Positions 1 to 10,400 of a stretch of DNA of 64,000 nucleotides are shown here, piece after piece (the stretch's first letter is position 1; every line of letters starts with the position of its first letter). The position numbers and the translations under genes are program-made. Location of the stretch: positions 8,955-72,954 of the forward strand of contig JAZQHC010000017.1 in the NCBI GenBank assembly GCA_045540335.1, given 5' to 3'. Below the pieces are notes generated by a model. That model ran no database searches, was not told where the DNA came from, and saw nothing but the letters and a program-made list of their open reading frames with translations. The DNA comes from RGIG7213 sp045540335 (GTDB taxonomy: Bacteria > Bacillota > Clostridia > Oscillospirales > CAG-272).

Positions 1-1691
1 GCGGTGCTTTCGGTTCTTCGCACGATTCGAAGGACCAATGGAAAACCACGTTTGATAAAGCGGGTATCGTTACGCTTACGGATAACACAATATCCTGTGC
101 AGACGGCGTAAAAACGGTAGAATACGCCGTTATACCCCAAGGCACGGATTACAGAAGTAATAACGATATAAAGTGGTTTGTACCGCAGGTGCTGGAAATG
201 AACGAGGGCGGCTTTGCCAAGCTTTATGCAAACGCATTTCTTGATTACGGTGCAGAGCTTAAAGAGGGCACGCAGTACAATTTCGTAATAAGGGCGTTAA
301 CGAATGCCGGCAACTACATTGCACACCTTGATATTCCGTTTACGTACAGCAGCTTTTCTTCAGATGCAGAGGGCGCGCTTCTTAACGCATGGAACAGCAT
401 AAACAGCGCTGTTCTTTCCTGCGATGCAGATACCGATAACAAGCAGGAATATATAAATACGGCGATAAAGACGGCTATTAACAACGAAAACGTAGATGCA
501 AACGTTAAATTGCTTTCCGAGGGCGCATCTTCAATGAAGGTAAGCGTTTCGCTTATATACAAAGGCAATATAGAATCTGCACGTCTTGCTTCGTACAATC
601 TCGGTACGGAAAAGAAGGATTTCTTTGCATACGAGGGTAAGGCGTTCTGCAACGGCGCGCTTATAGTAGGCTTTTCTGCTGATGCGAATACAAGCATCAT
701 TCCCACAGCACCTTACGACGGCCAAACCGAGATAGTTCTTGCTTCTGAATATATTACGAAGCATATGGCGGCGTCTTTAAGGTCTATTCAAAACGTAAAC
801 TTCGGATTTTCCGATCAAGAGGTTTGCACACCCCCTGCCATAACGTTTGCTTGGACGGATTCCAAGGCGGCAGAGAATAAAGAATACATCGTAAGAATTT
901 CGGAAAAAGACGATATGTCTTCACCCTTGCAGTTCAAAACAAAGGAAACTACTATTGATATATACAACCTTAAGGTAGGTGCAAAGTATTATTGGACGGT
1001 TTCTGCCGATGGCGAAACATCTATGAAGTACGTGTTTGAAACGAAGGGCGGCTACCCCAGATTTATCAAGGCTGATAACGTTTCCAACTTCCGCGATATC
1101 GGCGGATACAAAACGGAAAGCGGAAAATACGTTAAACAAGGCATTCTTTTCAGGTCGGGCCAGCTTGAAGATGCAAATTCCGACGGCAGAAAGGTAATAA
1201 TAGGCAATCTCGGCATTAAAACCGACCTTGACCTTCGCGGCGGCGCACCCGTATCTGCAGTTAAGGGATTGAAGTGCATTTCCGTTGCTATGTCTTGGTA
1301 TAACGGTATATTCAGCGAAGAAAATAAACCCAACGTTAAAAAAGCAATTCAAGTATTTGCAAACGAAGATAATTATCCTATCTTGTTCCACTGCTCTTTG
1401 GGACGTGACCGTACAGGTACGATAACCGTGCTTCTTCTCGGCCTTTGCGGCGTAGATGAAACGCTTATCACAAAAGAATACTTTACATCGTTCTATTCTG
1501 TAAAGGGCGGCTTCAACGCGTACGAGCACAGCGGTGCCGTTGCCAATATCAAGGCGCTTATGTCAGGGCTTGATAAGTACGGTTCTTCGGGCGACTCGTT
1601 GCAGACGAAGATTACAAACTATCTGCTTGAAATAGGCGTAACACAGCAGGAAATGGATGCTATCAAGTCTATAATGCTTGAGGATAAATAA
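1..1691 (+). CDS. Fn3-like / tyrosine-serine phosphatase protein (5' truncated by window edge)
   Basis: The frame is open from base 3 with no start before the window edge, so the N-terminus lies upstream. A Fn3-like beta-sandwich segment (roughly bases 820-1050, ending in a KYYWTVSADG string) precedes a C-terminal phosphatase domain of the Y_phosphatase3 type: NFRDIGGY and LFRSGQL strings, then the P-loop HCSLGRDRTG at about 1389-1418 holding the catalytic Cys and Arg. That family hydrolyses phosphotyrosine, phosphoserine or phosphoinositides. The beta-rich N-terminal part suggests an extracellular or surface enzyme, but no signal peptide is visible because the start is missing. The gene ends at a hairpin terminator. 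Confidence 0.82.
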   Translation, partial: GAFGSSHDSKDQWKTTFDKAGIVTLTDNTISCADGVKTVEYAVIPQGTDYRSNNDIKWFVPQVLEMNEGGFAKLYANAFLDYGAELKEGTQYNFVIRALTNAGNYIAHLDIPFTYSSFSSDAEGALLNAWNSINSAVLSCDADTDNKQEYINTAIKTAINNENVDANVKLLSEGASSMKVSVSLIYKGNIESARLASYNLGTEKKDFFAYEGKAFCNGALIVGFSADANTSIIPTAPYDGQTEIVLASEYITKHMAASLRSIQNVNFGFSDQEVCTPPAITFAWTDSKAAENKEYIVRISEKDDMSSPLQFKTKETTIDIYNLKVGAKYYWTVSADGETSMKYVFETKGGYPRFIKADNVSNFRDIGGYKTESGKYVKQGILFRSGQLEDANSDGRKVIIGNLGIKTDLDLRGGAPVSAVKGLKCISVAMSWYNGIFSEENKPNVKKAIQVFANEDNYPILFHCSLGRDRTGTITVLLLGLCGVDETLITKEYFTSFYSVKGGFNAYEHSGAVANIKALMSGLDKYGSSGDSLQTKITNYLLEIGVTQQEMDAIKSIMLEDK

Positions 1692-1731
1692 GCACTATAC
1701 AATTTAAAAAGCTGTAATTTAATTAAAAACG

Positions 1732-1800
1732 GTCGGGTGCTTGTAAAAGGGCAGTAATGCCCAAATACAAAAGCCCGACTGTTTTGCGCTGTTTTTTTAC
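1732..1800 (+). terminator. Rho-independent terminator after phosphatase gene
   Basis: A GTCGGG...CCCGAC stem with a nested GGGCA/TGCCC hairpin is followed by a run of seven T. It lies 40 bp past the stop codon at 1691. Confidence 0.7.
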
Positions 1801-1851
1801 GATATTATTTGCAAAATTATGCAATAGCCTTGTATTCTTATACAAAAGGTA

Positions 1852-1881
1852 TTGACTTTTGCATTGCTTTTGTGATATAAT
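1852..1881 (+). promoter_or_regulatory. Sigma-A-type promoter of putP
   Basis: TTGACT (1852-1857) and TATAAT (1876-1881) are separated by 18 bp, and an AGGAGG ribosome binding site follows at 1899-1904. Confidence 0.75.
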
Positions 1882-1911
1882 AAATAGTAATTTTTATCAG
1901 GAGGAAAATAT

Positions 1912-3483
1912 ATGGACGGTAAAATACAAATGCTGATTGCCATGATAGTTTATATGGCGGCAGTTATAGTTATCGGCGTAATATATGCAAAACGTGCAAA
2001 TAAAAATTCAGAGGCGTACTTCCTTGGCGGCCGTTCGCTTGGCCCTTGGGTAACCGCGATGAGTGCGGAAGCCTCGGATATGAGTGGCTGGCTGTTAATG
2101 GGCTTGCCCGGCGTTGCATATTGGTGCGGCTTGGCAGATGCCGCGTGGACGGCTATCGGCTTGGCGGTTGGTACATACCTTAACTGGCTGATAGTATCAA
2201 AAAGGTTAAGAAGGTACAGCGTAAGGGCAAACAATTCTATAACCCTGCCCGAATTCTTTTCTAACCGTTTCCGCGAAGAAAATAAGCACATAATGTTTAT
2301 TTCTGCGGCGTTTATTCTCATATTCTTTACTGTTTACGCATCAAGCTGCTTCGTTACGTGCGGCAAGCTTTTCTCTACCTTGTTTGGTGCGTCTTATCAG
2401 TCGATGCTTATCGTAGGTGCGGTATTCGTATTGCTTTATACGGTATTGGGCGGATTTCTTGCAGAAAGCGTTTCAGACTTTATGCAGGCAATAGTAATGC
2501 TTGTTGCATTAACTGTAATCGTTGCTATCGGCACGGTAAAGGCGGGCGGCTTTGGCGCTATTATTGATAACGCGCAGGCAATCCCCGGATTTCTTGAATT
2601 TTTCGGCTTGGCCACCCCCACGCTTGATGCAAATAATACGCAAATACTTACAGAAGCCGGAAAGCCCGTGTTTGGTGCAGCATCTGATTACGGCGTGTTA
2701 ACTATCTGTTCTATGATGGCATGGGGTCTTGGTTACTTCGGTATGCCGCAGGTGCTTTTGCGCTTTATGGCTATCCGCAAGGAAAGCGAATTGAAGCGCT
2801 CGCGCCGTATTGCAATGGTTTGGGTGTTGATATCGCTTGCGGTTGCCGTATTTATCGGTATTATCGGCCGCCAGCTGTTCCCAACGGCACACCTTACGAA
2901 ATCCGCTGCGGAAAATATCTTTATCACTATGTCTGAATCGTTCTTGCCCCCGGTTATTGCGGGCTTTGTTATGGCAGGTATTCTTGCCGCTACTATCAGC
3001 TCTTCCGACTCGTATTTGTTGATTGCGGCTTCTGCGTTTTCTAAAAATATGTTCCAGGGCATTTTCAAAAAGTCCGCTACCGACAAGCAGGTAATGACGG
3101 TTTCGCGCATCACCCTTGCGGTGCTTGCAATTATCGGCGTCGTTATCGCGCTTGATGAAAACAGCATTATTTTTGAAATAGTGTCATTTGCTTGGGCAGG
3201 CTTCGGCGCAACGTTTGGCCCTGCAATGATTTTCTCGCTTTTCTGGAAACGTATCAACAAGCCCGGCGTTATCGCAGGTATGATAGGCGGCGGCGCGATG
3301 GTATTCTTCTGGAAGCTTGTTTTAAGCAGTATCGGCGGTGTATTCGCTATATACGAGCTGTTGCCCGCGTTTATCTTCTCTTCCGTATGTATCGTTGTTG
3401 TATCGCTTTTAACGAAAGCGCCCAACAAGCAGATACAAGAGGATTTCGAAGCAGTTCGCACAGGCGCAGTATGCGACGAATAA
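1912..3483 (+). CDS. putP: Sodium/proline symporter (SSS family)
   Basis: A 523-residue polytopic membrane protein with about 12-13 hydrophobic segments. The N-terminal string FLGGRSLGPW followed by SAEASDMSGW (residues about 38-60), LTPEFF-like NSITLPEFF, and the conserved SSSDSYLLIAASAFSKN region mark it as the PutP branch of the sodium:solute symporter family, which imports proline with Na+. The start is fixed by AGGAGG eight bases upstream of ATG 1912. It is a single-gene unit with its own promoter and a strong downstream hairpin. Proline specificity is inferred from family resemblance. Confidence 0.9.
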   Translation: MDGKIQMLIAMIVYMAAVIVIGVIYAKRANKNSEAYFLGGRSLGPWVTAMSAEASDMSGWLLMGLPGVAYWCGLADAAWTAIGLAVGTYLNWLIVSKRLRRYSVRANNSITLPEFFSNRFREENKHIMFISAAFILIFFTVYASSCFVTCGKLFSTLFGASYQSMLIVGAVFVLLYTVLGGFLAESVSDFMQAIVMLVALTVIVAIGTVKAGGFGAIIDNAQAIPGFLEFFGLATPTLDANNTQILTEAGKPVFGAASDYGVLTICSMMAWGLGYFGMPQVLLRFMAIRKESELKRSRRIAMVWVLISLAVAVFIGIIGRQLFPTAHLTKSAAENIFITMSESFLPPVIAGFVMAGILAATISSSDSYLLIAASAFSKNMFQGIFKKSATDKQVMTVSRITLAVLAIIGVVIALDENSIIFEIVSFAWAGFGATFGPAMIFSLFWKRINKPGVIAGMIGGGAMVFFWKLVLSSIGGVFAIYELLPAFIFSSVCIVVVSLLTKAPNKQIQEDFEAVRTGAVCDE

Positions 3484-3496
3484 TAATTTAAGAGTA

Positions 3497-3546
3497 AAAA
3501 AACGTGCATTGGAAAAGCTGAATGCTTTTACAACGCACGTTTTTTA
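3497..3546 (+). terminator. Terminator after putP
   Basis: AAAACGTGC pairs with GCACGTTTT around a 27-base loop that contains a second small hairpin, and a T run follows. Confidence 0.75.
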
Positions 3547-3579
3547 TCAGTGGACACGAACCGTGACGGAACGGAATTC

Positions 3580-3620
3580 TGCACTGTAGGGACCGGCGTC
3601 CTCGACGGTCCGTTATCTAT
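3580..3620. repeat. Inverted-repeat remnant GGACCG...CGGTCC
   Basis: An isolated, GC-richer hairpin (GGACCG, 10-base loop, CGGTCC) sits in otherwise AT-rich intergenic DNA at 3548-3770. It is unlike its surroundings and may be a decayed interspersed element, but there is no second copy in the window. Confidence 0.3.
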
Positions 3621-3749
3621 GCCTTTTACCCACAGCATCGTTTACAGTCACGCCGATTTCCCTTTGATAAAAAGATATAACTGCGTATGCGTTCCATATC
3701 TATTTTAACAATAATACGAAAAAATATAAGAAGGTGTGCCTACATATAC

Positions 3750-3778
3750 TTGAAAACGAAAGCGGCTCGTGATATAAT
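3750..3778 (+). promoter_or_regulatory. Promoter of putative small RNA
   Basis: TTGAAA (3750-3755), a 17-bp spacer and a perfect TATAAT (3773-3778) point rightward into a stretch with no open reading frame. Confidence 0.6.
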
Positions 3779-3784
3779 ATGCAG

Positions 3785-3955
3785 GTACAACACAAGAAGA
3801 ACGTGTTTAAATCATCTGAAAAACAGAAATCTGCAAGGCAGATATTAAATTCGAGCATCGGAGAATCTTTATTAAGGTATGCGGTGCTTTTTATAACGGA
3901 TAATGCACGTGCATTTATATAAAAAGCCCACAGGCTATGTTACCTGCGGGCTTTT
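3785..3955 (+). ncRNA. Candidate small RNA, about 170 nt
   Basis: A near-consensus promoter (3750-3778) and a strong terminator (3922-3955) bracket a segment lacking any plausible gene or ribosome binding site on this strand. It holds local hairpins: ATCTGC/GCAGAT at about 3829-3843, AGCATCG/CGGTGCT across about 3854-3890 with one G-U pair, and the palindrome AATGCACGTGCATT at 3902-3915. I could not match it to 6S RNA, SRP RNA or another known family. The alternative is a spurious promoter upstream of the valS terminator. Confidence 0.4.
3922..3955. terminator. Bidirectional terminator between small RNA and valS
   Basis: AAAAAGCCC-A-CAGG pairs with CCTG-C-GGGCTTTT. A T run on either side lets it serve both the rightward transcript and valS on the minus strand. 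Confidence 0.75.
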
Positions 3956-3976
3956 ATCGTTTTATGATTAGATGGG

Positions 3977-6604
3977 TTATTTGTTGTATTTTGCGATTTC
4001 TGCCATAAGGCTTTCTGCCTTTTCGTTGTACGACTTAAGCTTTGCTTTTTCGCCGTTTACGACTGCTTCGGGTGCTTTTGCTACGAAGGATTCGTTTGAA
4101 AGCTTTTTAACCAAACGGTCTATTTCGCCCTTCGTTTTTTCAAGCTCGCCTTGCAGGCGAAGCTTTTCTTTTTCGAAATCTACCACTTCGGAAAGCGGAA
4201 TGTATATAGCGCAATCGTCGGTTATGATAGATACGGCGTCTTCACCCTTGTATTCGTCGGTATAAACGACCTCGCTTGCAGATGCAAGTCGCGTAAAGAA
4301 GCCCGACGTTGTTTCGTTGAATGCATCTTTCCTTTCGGACTTGATAAATACCGTTGCTTTTTTAGAGGGCGGCACGTTCATTTCTGCCCTGCGGTTTCTT
4401 ACCGCTTTTACCGCCGCGATAAGGGATTGCATACGGCTTTCGTCTTCGGGGAAGTCAAGCGCGGGGGTGTATTCGGGATATTCGGATATCACGATGCTTT
4501 CAACGGTATGGGGCAGCGCTTGATATATTTCTTCGGTAATAAACGGCATAAACGGGTGCAGCAGCTTCAACGCGCTGATAAGCACGTATGCAATAACGTT
4601 TTGCGCTACTGCGTTGTCTTCACTGCCCTTGTCGTTAAAGCGCGGCTTAAGAAGCTCTATATACCAGTCGCAGAAGTTATCCCAGATGAAGTCGTAAAGC
4701 TTGGAAAGTGCAACGCCAAGCTCGAAGGATTCGATGTTTGCGCTTACTTCCTTTATCAATCTGTTCAGCTTGGAAAGTATCCATTTATCTTCTATACGAA
4801 GCTTTTCCGTTGCGGGAAGCTGTACGCTTTCAATATCAAGATTCATCAATACGAAGCGCGCCGCGTTCCATATCTTGTTGGAGAAGTTGCGCGATGCTTC
4901 GATTTTTTCATCAGAGAAACGCATATCGTTTCCGGGGGAGTTACCCGTAGCCAAAGCAAAACGCAATGCATCTGCACCGTATTTTTCAATTATCTGCAAC
5001 GGGTCGATACCGTTACCAAGCGATTTAGACATTTTTCTGCCCTGTGCATCTCTTACAAGGCCGTGGATAAATACGTGTTTAAACGGTATTTCGCCCATAT
5101 GCTCCATTGCGGAGAATATCATTCTGGAAACCCAGAACGTGATTATATCGTACCCTGTAACGAGAACGTCGGTGGGGTAGTATTTTTCAAGCTCGGGCGT
5201 TTTGTCGGGCCAGCCAAGCGTAGAGAAGGGCCACAAAGCCGAGGAAAACCACGTATCAAGCACGTCTTCATCCTGGCGAACGTCGCCGCCGCATTCGGGG
5301 CATTTGTCGATATCGGTTTTAGAAACCGTCATTTTGCCGCATTTATCGCAGTAGAATGCGGGTATTCTGTGACCCCACCAAAGCTGGCGCGAAATGCACC
5401 AGTCGTGCAGGTTTTCCATCCAGTTGATGTATATTTTGCTGAAACGGTCGGGCTCGTAGCTGATGCTGCCGTCTTTTACAACGTCGATAGCGGGCTGTAT
5501 CATCGGGCCCATTTTAACGAACCATTGGTCGGAAGTTAACGGTTCTACCGTGTTTCCGCAACGGTAGCATTTGCCAACGTTGTGGCTGTGCGGCTCGATT
5601 TTAACAAGGAAGCCCTGTTCTTGCAGGTCGGCAACTATTTGCTTGCGTGCCTTGTATCTTTCAAGGCCTTCGTATTTGCCGCCGTATTCGTTTATGGTTG
5701 CATCGTCGTTCATTACCTTGATAACTTCAAGGTCGTGGCGTTGGCCTACGAGGAAGTCGTTCGGGTCGTGTGCGGGTGTTATTTTAACGCAGCCCGTACC
5801 GAAATCTTTATCAACGTATTCGTCTGCAACTACCGGAATTTCCCTGCCGACTAACGGCAATATAAGCATTTTACCCACAAGATGGGTGTATCTTTCATCG
5901 TCGGGGTTTACTGCTACGGCAGTATCGCCAAGAAGCGTTTCGGGGCGCGTTGTGGCGATGGTAACGTATTCGCCGCTGTCTTTAACGGGATATCTGATAT
6001 GCCAGAAGTTGCCTGCATCTTCGGAATATTCAACCTCTGCATCGGATAAAGCGGTGCGGCAGTGCGGGCACCAGTTGATTATACGGTAGCCCCTGTATAT
6101 AAGCCCTTTGTTGTAAAGATTTACGAATACCTCGCGTACCGCGCGGGAAAGGCCCTCGTCCATCGTGAAGCGAAGCCTTGACCAGTCGCACGAGCAGCCA
6201 AGCTTTTGTAATTGGCGGATAATTGTAGAGCCGTACTGTGCTTTCCAATCCCACACCCTTTCAAGAAACTTTTCGCGGCCAAGGTCGTACCTTGTAAGGC
6301 CTTCGTTTTTGCGAAGATATTCTTCAACCTTTATTTGCGTTGCTATGCCTGCATGGTCTGTACCGGGCACCCAAAGGGTAGAAAAGCCCTTCATTCTTTT
6401 ATAGCGGATAAGAATGTCTTGCAGGGTATCATCAAGCGCGTGGCCCATGTGAAGCTGCCCCGTTACGTTTGGGGGCGGAATAACTATTGTAAAAGGGGTT
6501 TTGCCGTCGTTAACGTCGGGGGTGAAATAGCCGCCCTCGCACCAGGATTTGTATAACCTGTCTTCAACGTCGGCGGGGTTATACGTTTTTTCGATTTCTT
6601 TCAT
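3977..6604 (-). CDS. valS: Valyl-tRNA synthetase
   Basis: A class I aminoacyl-tRNA synthetase of 875 residues that charges tRNA-Val. PPPNVTGQLHMGH (the HIGH motif is HMGH, residues 52-55) and KMSKS (524-528) form the ATP site, and GATHTTRPET-like ATTRPETLLGD marks the editing domain. The C-terminus is the usual Val-RS coiled-coil arm. I start it at ATG 6604 (MKEIEKTYNP); the frame runs on upstream to 6694, but that part reads through the T-box terminator and is not expected to be translated. Expression should be set by the T-box leader immediately upstream. Confidence 0.96.
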   Translation of the reverse strand: MKEIEKTYNPADVEDRLYKSWCEGGYFTPDVNDGKTPFTIVIPPPNVTGQLHMGHALDDTLQDILIRYKRMKGFSTLWVPGTDHAGIATQIKVEEYLRKNEGLTRYDLGREKFLERVWDWKAQYGSTIIRQLQKLGCSCDWSRLRFTMDEGLSRAVREVFVNLYNKGLIYRGYRIINWCPHCRTALSDAEVEYSEDAGNFWHIRYPVKDSGEYVTIATTRPETLLGDTAVAVNPDDERYTHLVGKMLILPLVGREIPVVADEYVDKDFGTGCVKITPAHDPNDFLVGQRHDLEVIKVMNDDATINEYGGKYEGLERYKARKQIVADLQEQGFLVKIEPHSHNVGKCYRCGNTVEPLTSDQWFVKMGPMIQPAIDVVKDGSISYEPDRFSKIYINWMENLHDWCISRQLWWGHRIPAFYCDKCGKMTVSKTDIDKCPECGGDVRQDEDVLDTWFSSALWPFSTLGWPDKTPELEKYYPTDVLVTGYDIITFWVSRMIFSAMEHMGEIPFKHVFIHGLVRDAQGRKMSKSLGNGIDPLQIIEKYGADALRFALATGNSPGNDMRFSDEKIEASRNFSNKIWNAARFVLMNLDIESVQLPATEKLRIEDKWILSKLNRLIKEVSANIESFELGVALSKLYDFIWDNFCDWYIELLKPRFNDKGSEDNAVAQNVIAYVLISALKLLHPFMPFITEEIYQALPHTVESIVISEYPEYTPALDFPEDESRMQSLIAAVKAVRNRRAEMNVPPSKKATVFIKSERKDAFNETTSGFFTRLASASEVVYTDEYKGEDAVSIITDDCAIYIPLSEVVDFEKEKLRLQGELEKTKGEIDRLVKKLSNESFVAKAPEAVVNGEKAKLKSYNEKAESLMAEIAKYNK

Positions 6605-6639
6605 TTGTGAAACCTTGCCTTTCTGAATTTTCGGAAAAC

Positions 6640-6917
6640 TGATAAAAAATAATGCCCCCGTCCGTATTAGGACGGGGGCTTCCCGTGTTACCACCTAATT
6701 TTGCAAAAGGGTGTTACCCTTACGCCTTATGCAGCCAAAAAGCCGCCGCGCACCTTTACGGCTGCGCCCCCGTCGGCATCTACTTGGCAAAAGCCTTTCT
6801 CGCCGCTGCTCCAAGACTACTTCCGAAAAACATTGGAGGATACTTTCACCAAGCGTACCCATCTCTGCACCAAGAGGTTTTGCGTACTTCTTCTTATCAT
6901 AGCATTTTATTCGGTTA
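6640..6917 (-). promoter_or_regulatory. T-box leader of valS
   Basis: On the minus strand the leader carries the T-box sequence TAGGTGGTAACACGGG (about 6680-6696), preceded by Stem I-like elements (GAAGTACGC, the AG-box-like CAGAGATGGG and GGTGAAAG), and followed by a terminator GCCCCCGTCC/GGACGGGGGC at 6654-6679 with a T-rich tail. GTA and GTC, both valine codons, occur together in the string GGAAGTAGTC and are candidates for the specifier. Uncharged tRNA-Val would pair with the T-box and prevent termination. Confidence 0.85.
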
Positions 6918-6922
6918 TTACA

Positions 6923-6950
6923 ATTATAACAGTATTGGGGGATTTGTCAA
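6923..6950 (-). promoter_or_regulatory. Promoter of valS T-box transcript
   Basis: On the minus strand a perfect TTGACA (complement at 6945-6950) and a perfect TATAAT (complement at 6923-6928) are 16 bp apart. Confidence 0.8.
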
Positions 6951-6960
6951 GTGCGGATTT

Positions 6961-7324
6961 AAAAAGTTTACAATTACCGCCGGTGCGCGCTTTTGATTAC
7001 GGCGGAAGACTGCGAAAAAAGTGCGCCGCTTTGTGCAAATGCTAATAATAATGTAAAATATTTATCGCGCGTAATAATAATCGGCATAATTTTTTATAGG
7101 TACAAAAGCAGTGTGAAAGCGCCAAAGGGTTGATTTAAAGTTTATTCATATACAATAGGCTTTTTTATGCAATAGTGACAAAATAAAAAAAGGTAAATTT
7201 TGCAAAATGACTATAAGGGAAAGATGAAGAAGAAAAATGGGCAAGCTTTTTTAATTTTCAGTTATCAAAATGTAAAAATAAAGTGAAAAGCACCACCCTT
7301 TACAGAAAAAACACAAAATAGTTG
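6961..7324. other. AT-rich intergenic region
   Basis: About 360 bp between the divergent valS and fibro-slime promoters. It is A/T-rich with no credible gene, tandem repeat or stable hairpin that I could see. Confidence 0.5.
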
Positions 7325-7354
7325 TTGACAAAAGACTTTAAGTTGGTGTATGAT
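7325..7354 (+). promoter_or_regulatory. Promoter of fibro-slime operon
   Basis: TTGACA (7325-7330) and TATGAT (7349-7354) have an 18-bp spacer. An untranslated leader of about 90 nt follows, then GGAGG at 7442-7446. Confidence 0.65.
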
Positions 7355-7451
7355 AAAGGCGGGTATATATTATAAAATATCTATCAAAATAACGCAACGA
7401 CACGATTTTAAGGCACATTATCTCAATTCATTATAAATTTTTGGAGGAAAC

Positions 7452-10400
7452 ATGAAAAAGAGAAGCTTATCATTCTTTTTAGCAGTCCTTATGGTGGTTT
7501 CGGTTTTGCCGCTTTCAACCTGGGCAGCTGAAACTGCGAACGATGACGGCACTTCTTTGTTGGCGGAAACAGACGTATTGGCAGATGCTATATATCTTCC
7601 CGTAACTGTTCGCGACTTTAAGAGTGACGGTATCTTGTTCGAGTACAACAACAATAATAACTCGGCTGCCAGTGCAAGCAGTATTGCAACCAATTACGCG
7701 CCTGCAATTACCCCCAGCACGGGCAACCAGCTTGAAAAGGGGGCAAACAGCGCCACGGGCGGATTCGGCCAGGCGTACGTTTCAAAAAGGTTGTCGGGTA
7801 TTTCAGCTTCCGATACCGATGTTTCTTATCAGGTTAACGGCAGCATGATATTAACGGCTGACGATAATAATAACGATGGCGTTATAGACCCGCAGCTGAA
7901 CTTTACGCTGGATTCGTTTACTTACAGAAGTGACTATGCGCACAGCGCATACCGTTTTTTGGCGATGGTATATAAAAATCCTGATACTGAGATGATAAAT
8001 TCCAGCTACAATATATTTTGGGGCGCAAGTACAAACGATTACGGTTCGAATACCATAACGAAAAAATACAGCGCAACCGCGGGTTCGACTTTGTCAAGCA
8101 CAACGGGCGCATCGGGCTGGAACGTTGCGTTTATCGAAATTCCTTTTACAAACAAGCAGGTAATAAACAAATTAAGATTTGACTGGACGACAGATGCAAA
8201 TGCAAAGGTTACGGTAGCAGGCATTTATCTTGTAAACCCGCCGAAGCAGCTTAATAAACAAGAAATAGTTGCTAAAAACAGCACCGACAAAACGTATGAT
8301 GTCAGCACAGTAACTGTGCATACAGACAACCCCGCATCGTACTTCGGCGTTGATTCAAACGGCATGCTGTATGCAAGAATTACGGCTGCAGCTGCCCAAC
8401 CGTTTGGTATAAGGGTTGGCACGAACCAGGAAGACCGTAACCAAAAGACCACGTACGGCGGCGACCAAAACGCCGTAGTTGCTATCAGATATAAAACGAC
8501 GGCATCGGTTACTATGTGTATGATAAGAGGTTCTGACGGATTTGGTACTTATCAAGCACAAGACCTTTTTTCTAACGGTAATTTAATTACCGACGGTAAA
8601 TGGCACTGGCTTCTCGGCAGGTTTGCCGGTTATACTGCAGGCACGGATATAAACAACTTCGGCTTGTATTTCAGGGGCGGTGCGCAGGGCGATACTATTG
8701 ATATTGCCGAGGTAATACTTTTAACCGAAGCTGAGGTGAATAACTTCCGCGCATATGAAAGAGTATCGGGCAACGGCTCGGTAGAGCTTGCAAATGCCAA
8801 CGATTATGACGAAGGCTTTAAAACGGTCACGACTAGCAACGGAACCACGGATACTGTCGTAACAAAAACCGAATGCCAAGACGTTCTTGCACGTCCCTTT
8901 TATGACGGTAAAATCAAGAACCACTATACAAAATACATTGCGCAAAAGGCTAACGCCGTTGTAAACCTGTACGACTATACGTATGTGGAAAATGCATCGT
9001 CTTCGCGGCTTGATTTTGGTGCTAACGGTAAAAAGATTCGATACGTTCAGATAAGATACCGCGCAAGCAATTTCCCCGCAACGAACAGCAGCGGTACTTA
9101 CATTCAAAATAAATTAACATTCCAATTTTATACGGTATCGGGCGATACGGCTACGCCGCCCATCAACAATCAAGCCGAAAGATCAGTAAGAATAGATGCC
9201 GACGGCACATGGCATACGTTGGTTATCGACCTTGGTACGAATTTCGAATGGTATTTGTTTGATATTTATACCAAGCTTCCCAACGGTGCAGTGCTTGACG
9301 TTGACTATATAACCTTCTTCCATCCGGATGCTACGGCTAACTCAATTAACTCCTCCGGCATTTTAGGTGCAGAGTATTGGAACGTTAACAGAAGCAACAG
9401 TTCTAATCCGGGTGATTACATCAACAAATACACCAACGGTTACAACTTTATACACGAAGCGTTTACCATGGTGCAATTTACCGCTATCAACGGTACCGTT
9501 CCAAGATCGGTTATAGACGGCAGAGCGTATGAATATATATGGAGTGATATTGCAGCAAGCAAAGGTACTAAAGCTGCCGAAATACAAGCCGGATTAGGAG
9601 AAGCTACGGTTGGAATATCGTATCTTACGGGAACCCAAAATATTTACGGCGGTAACTTTAATACTCATATTAAAAATGGTAGTACGTACGAGGCAGGCGG
9701 TTGGCATATAGGCCTTGTAGAGCCTGAGCTTGTCAATGGCAAAATACGTTATAAGGAAGTAACGGTTAGATTCATCGCACGCGTTCTTTCGTTGGCGCTG
9801 ATGATACCGTACGAAAACGCCGACGGTTCTCGTAACTATTCTGCGCTTGCGGGCGACAAGATAGACATGAAAGACCTTCAGTATTACGACCTTGAAGCTA
9901 CAAACGGTGATACCTGCTTTGATTTGGCGCAATACCTTCGCTATAAAATAAAACGTTATAATGATTCAACCACGGATGCTTTCATCGTTGGCGGATATGA
10001 CGAAACGTTAGAAAAGGTTCAAGACGAGGGCGATATAACGCTTAAAAATATCAGAACCTGTACGGATGCTGCGTATTATTTATTGAATAATATGTGGAAT
10101 TCGTATGAAGATAACGGCTACGGCAGAAATACGTACCAATACAGTAACATCGGCCTTATTCCTTTTAAAACAAGTAGCGGTGTAGATGCGTATATGTTCG
10201 GCTCTTCCTACACCAATACGGTATATTCCGATATTCAGAAAGACGGTTTAGGTATTATTTACAACACGCAAACCAAAAACGAGGTTTGGATGGCGGTTAA
10301 CCCCGACCCCAACAACATAGCGGGAACGACGTCGGCAAACAGGTTTTTAACAAACTTCATCAGCGGATACGGCACAACGCATTCGCCGTACTATATCTCA

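Noticed and set aside
4151..5539. 462-residue plus-strand open frame
   Set aside because: It lies antisense within valS, has no recognisable domain or ribosome binding site, and its composition mirrors the codon bias of the opposite strand.
6605..6694. N-terminal 30-residue extension of valS
   Set aside because: It would translate the T-box terminator stem; MKEIEKTYNP at 6604 matches the usual start of valyl-tRNA synthetases.
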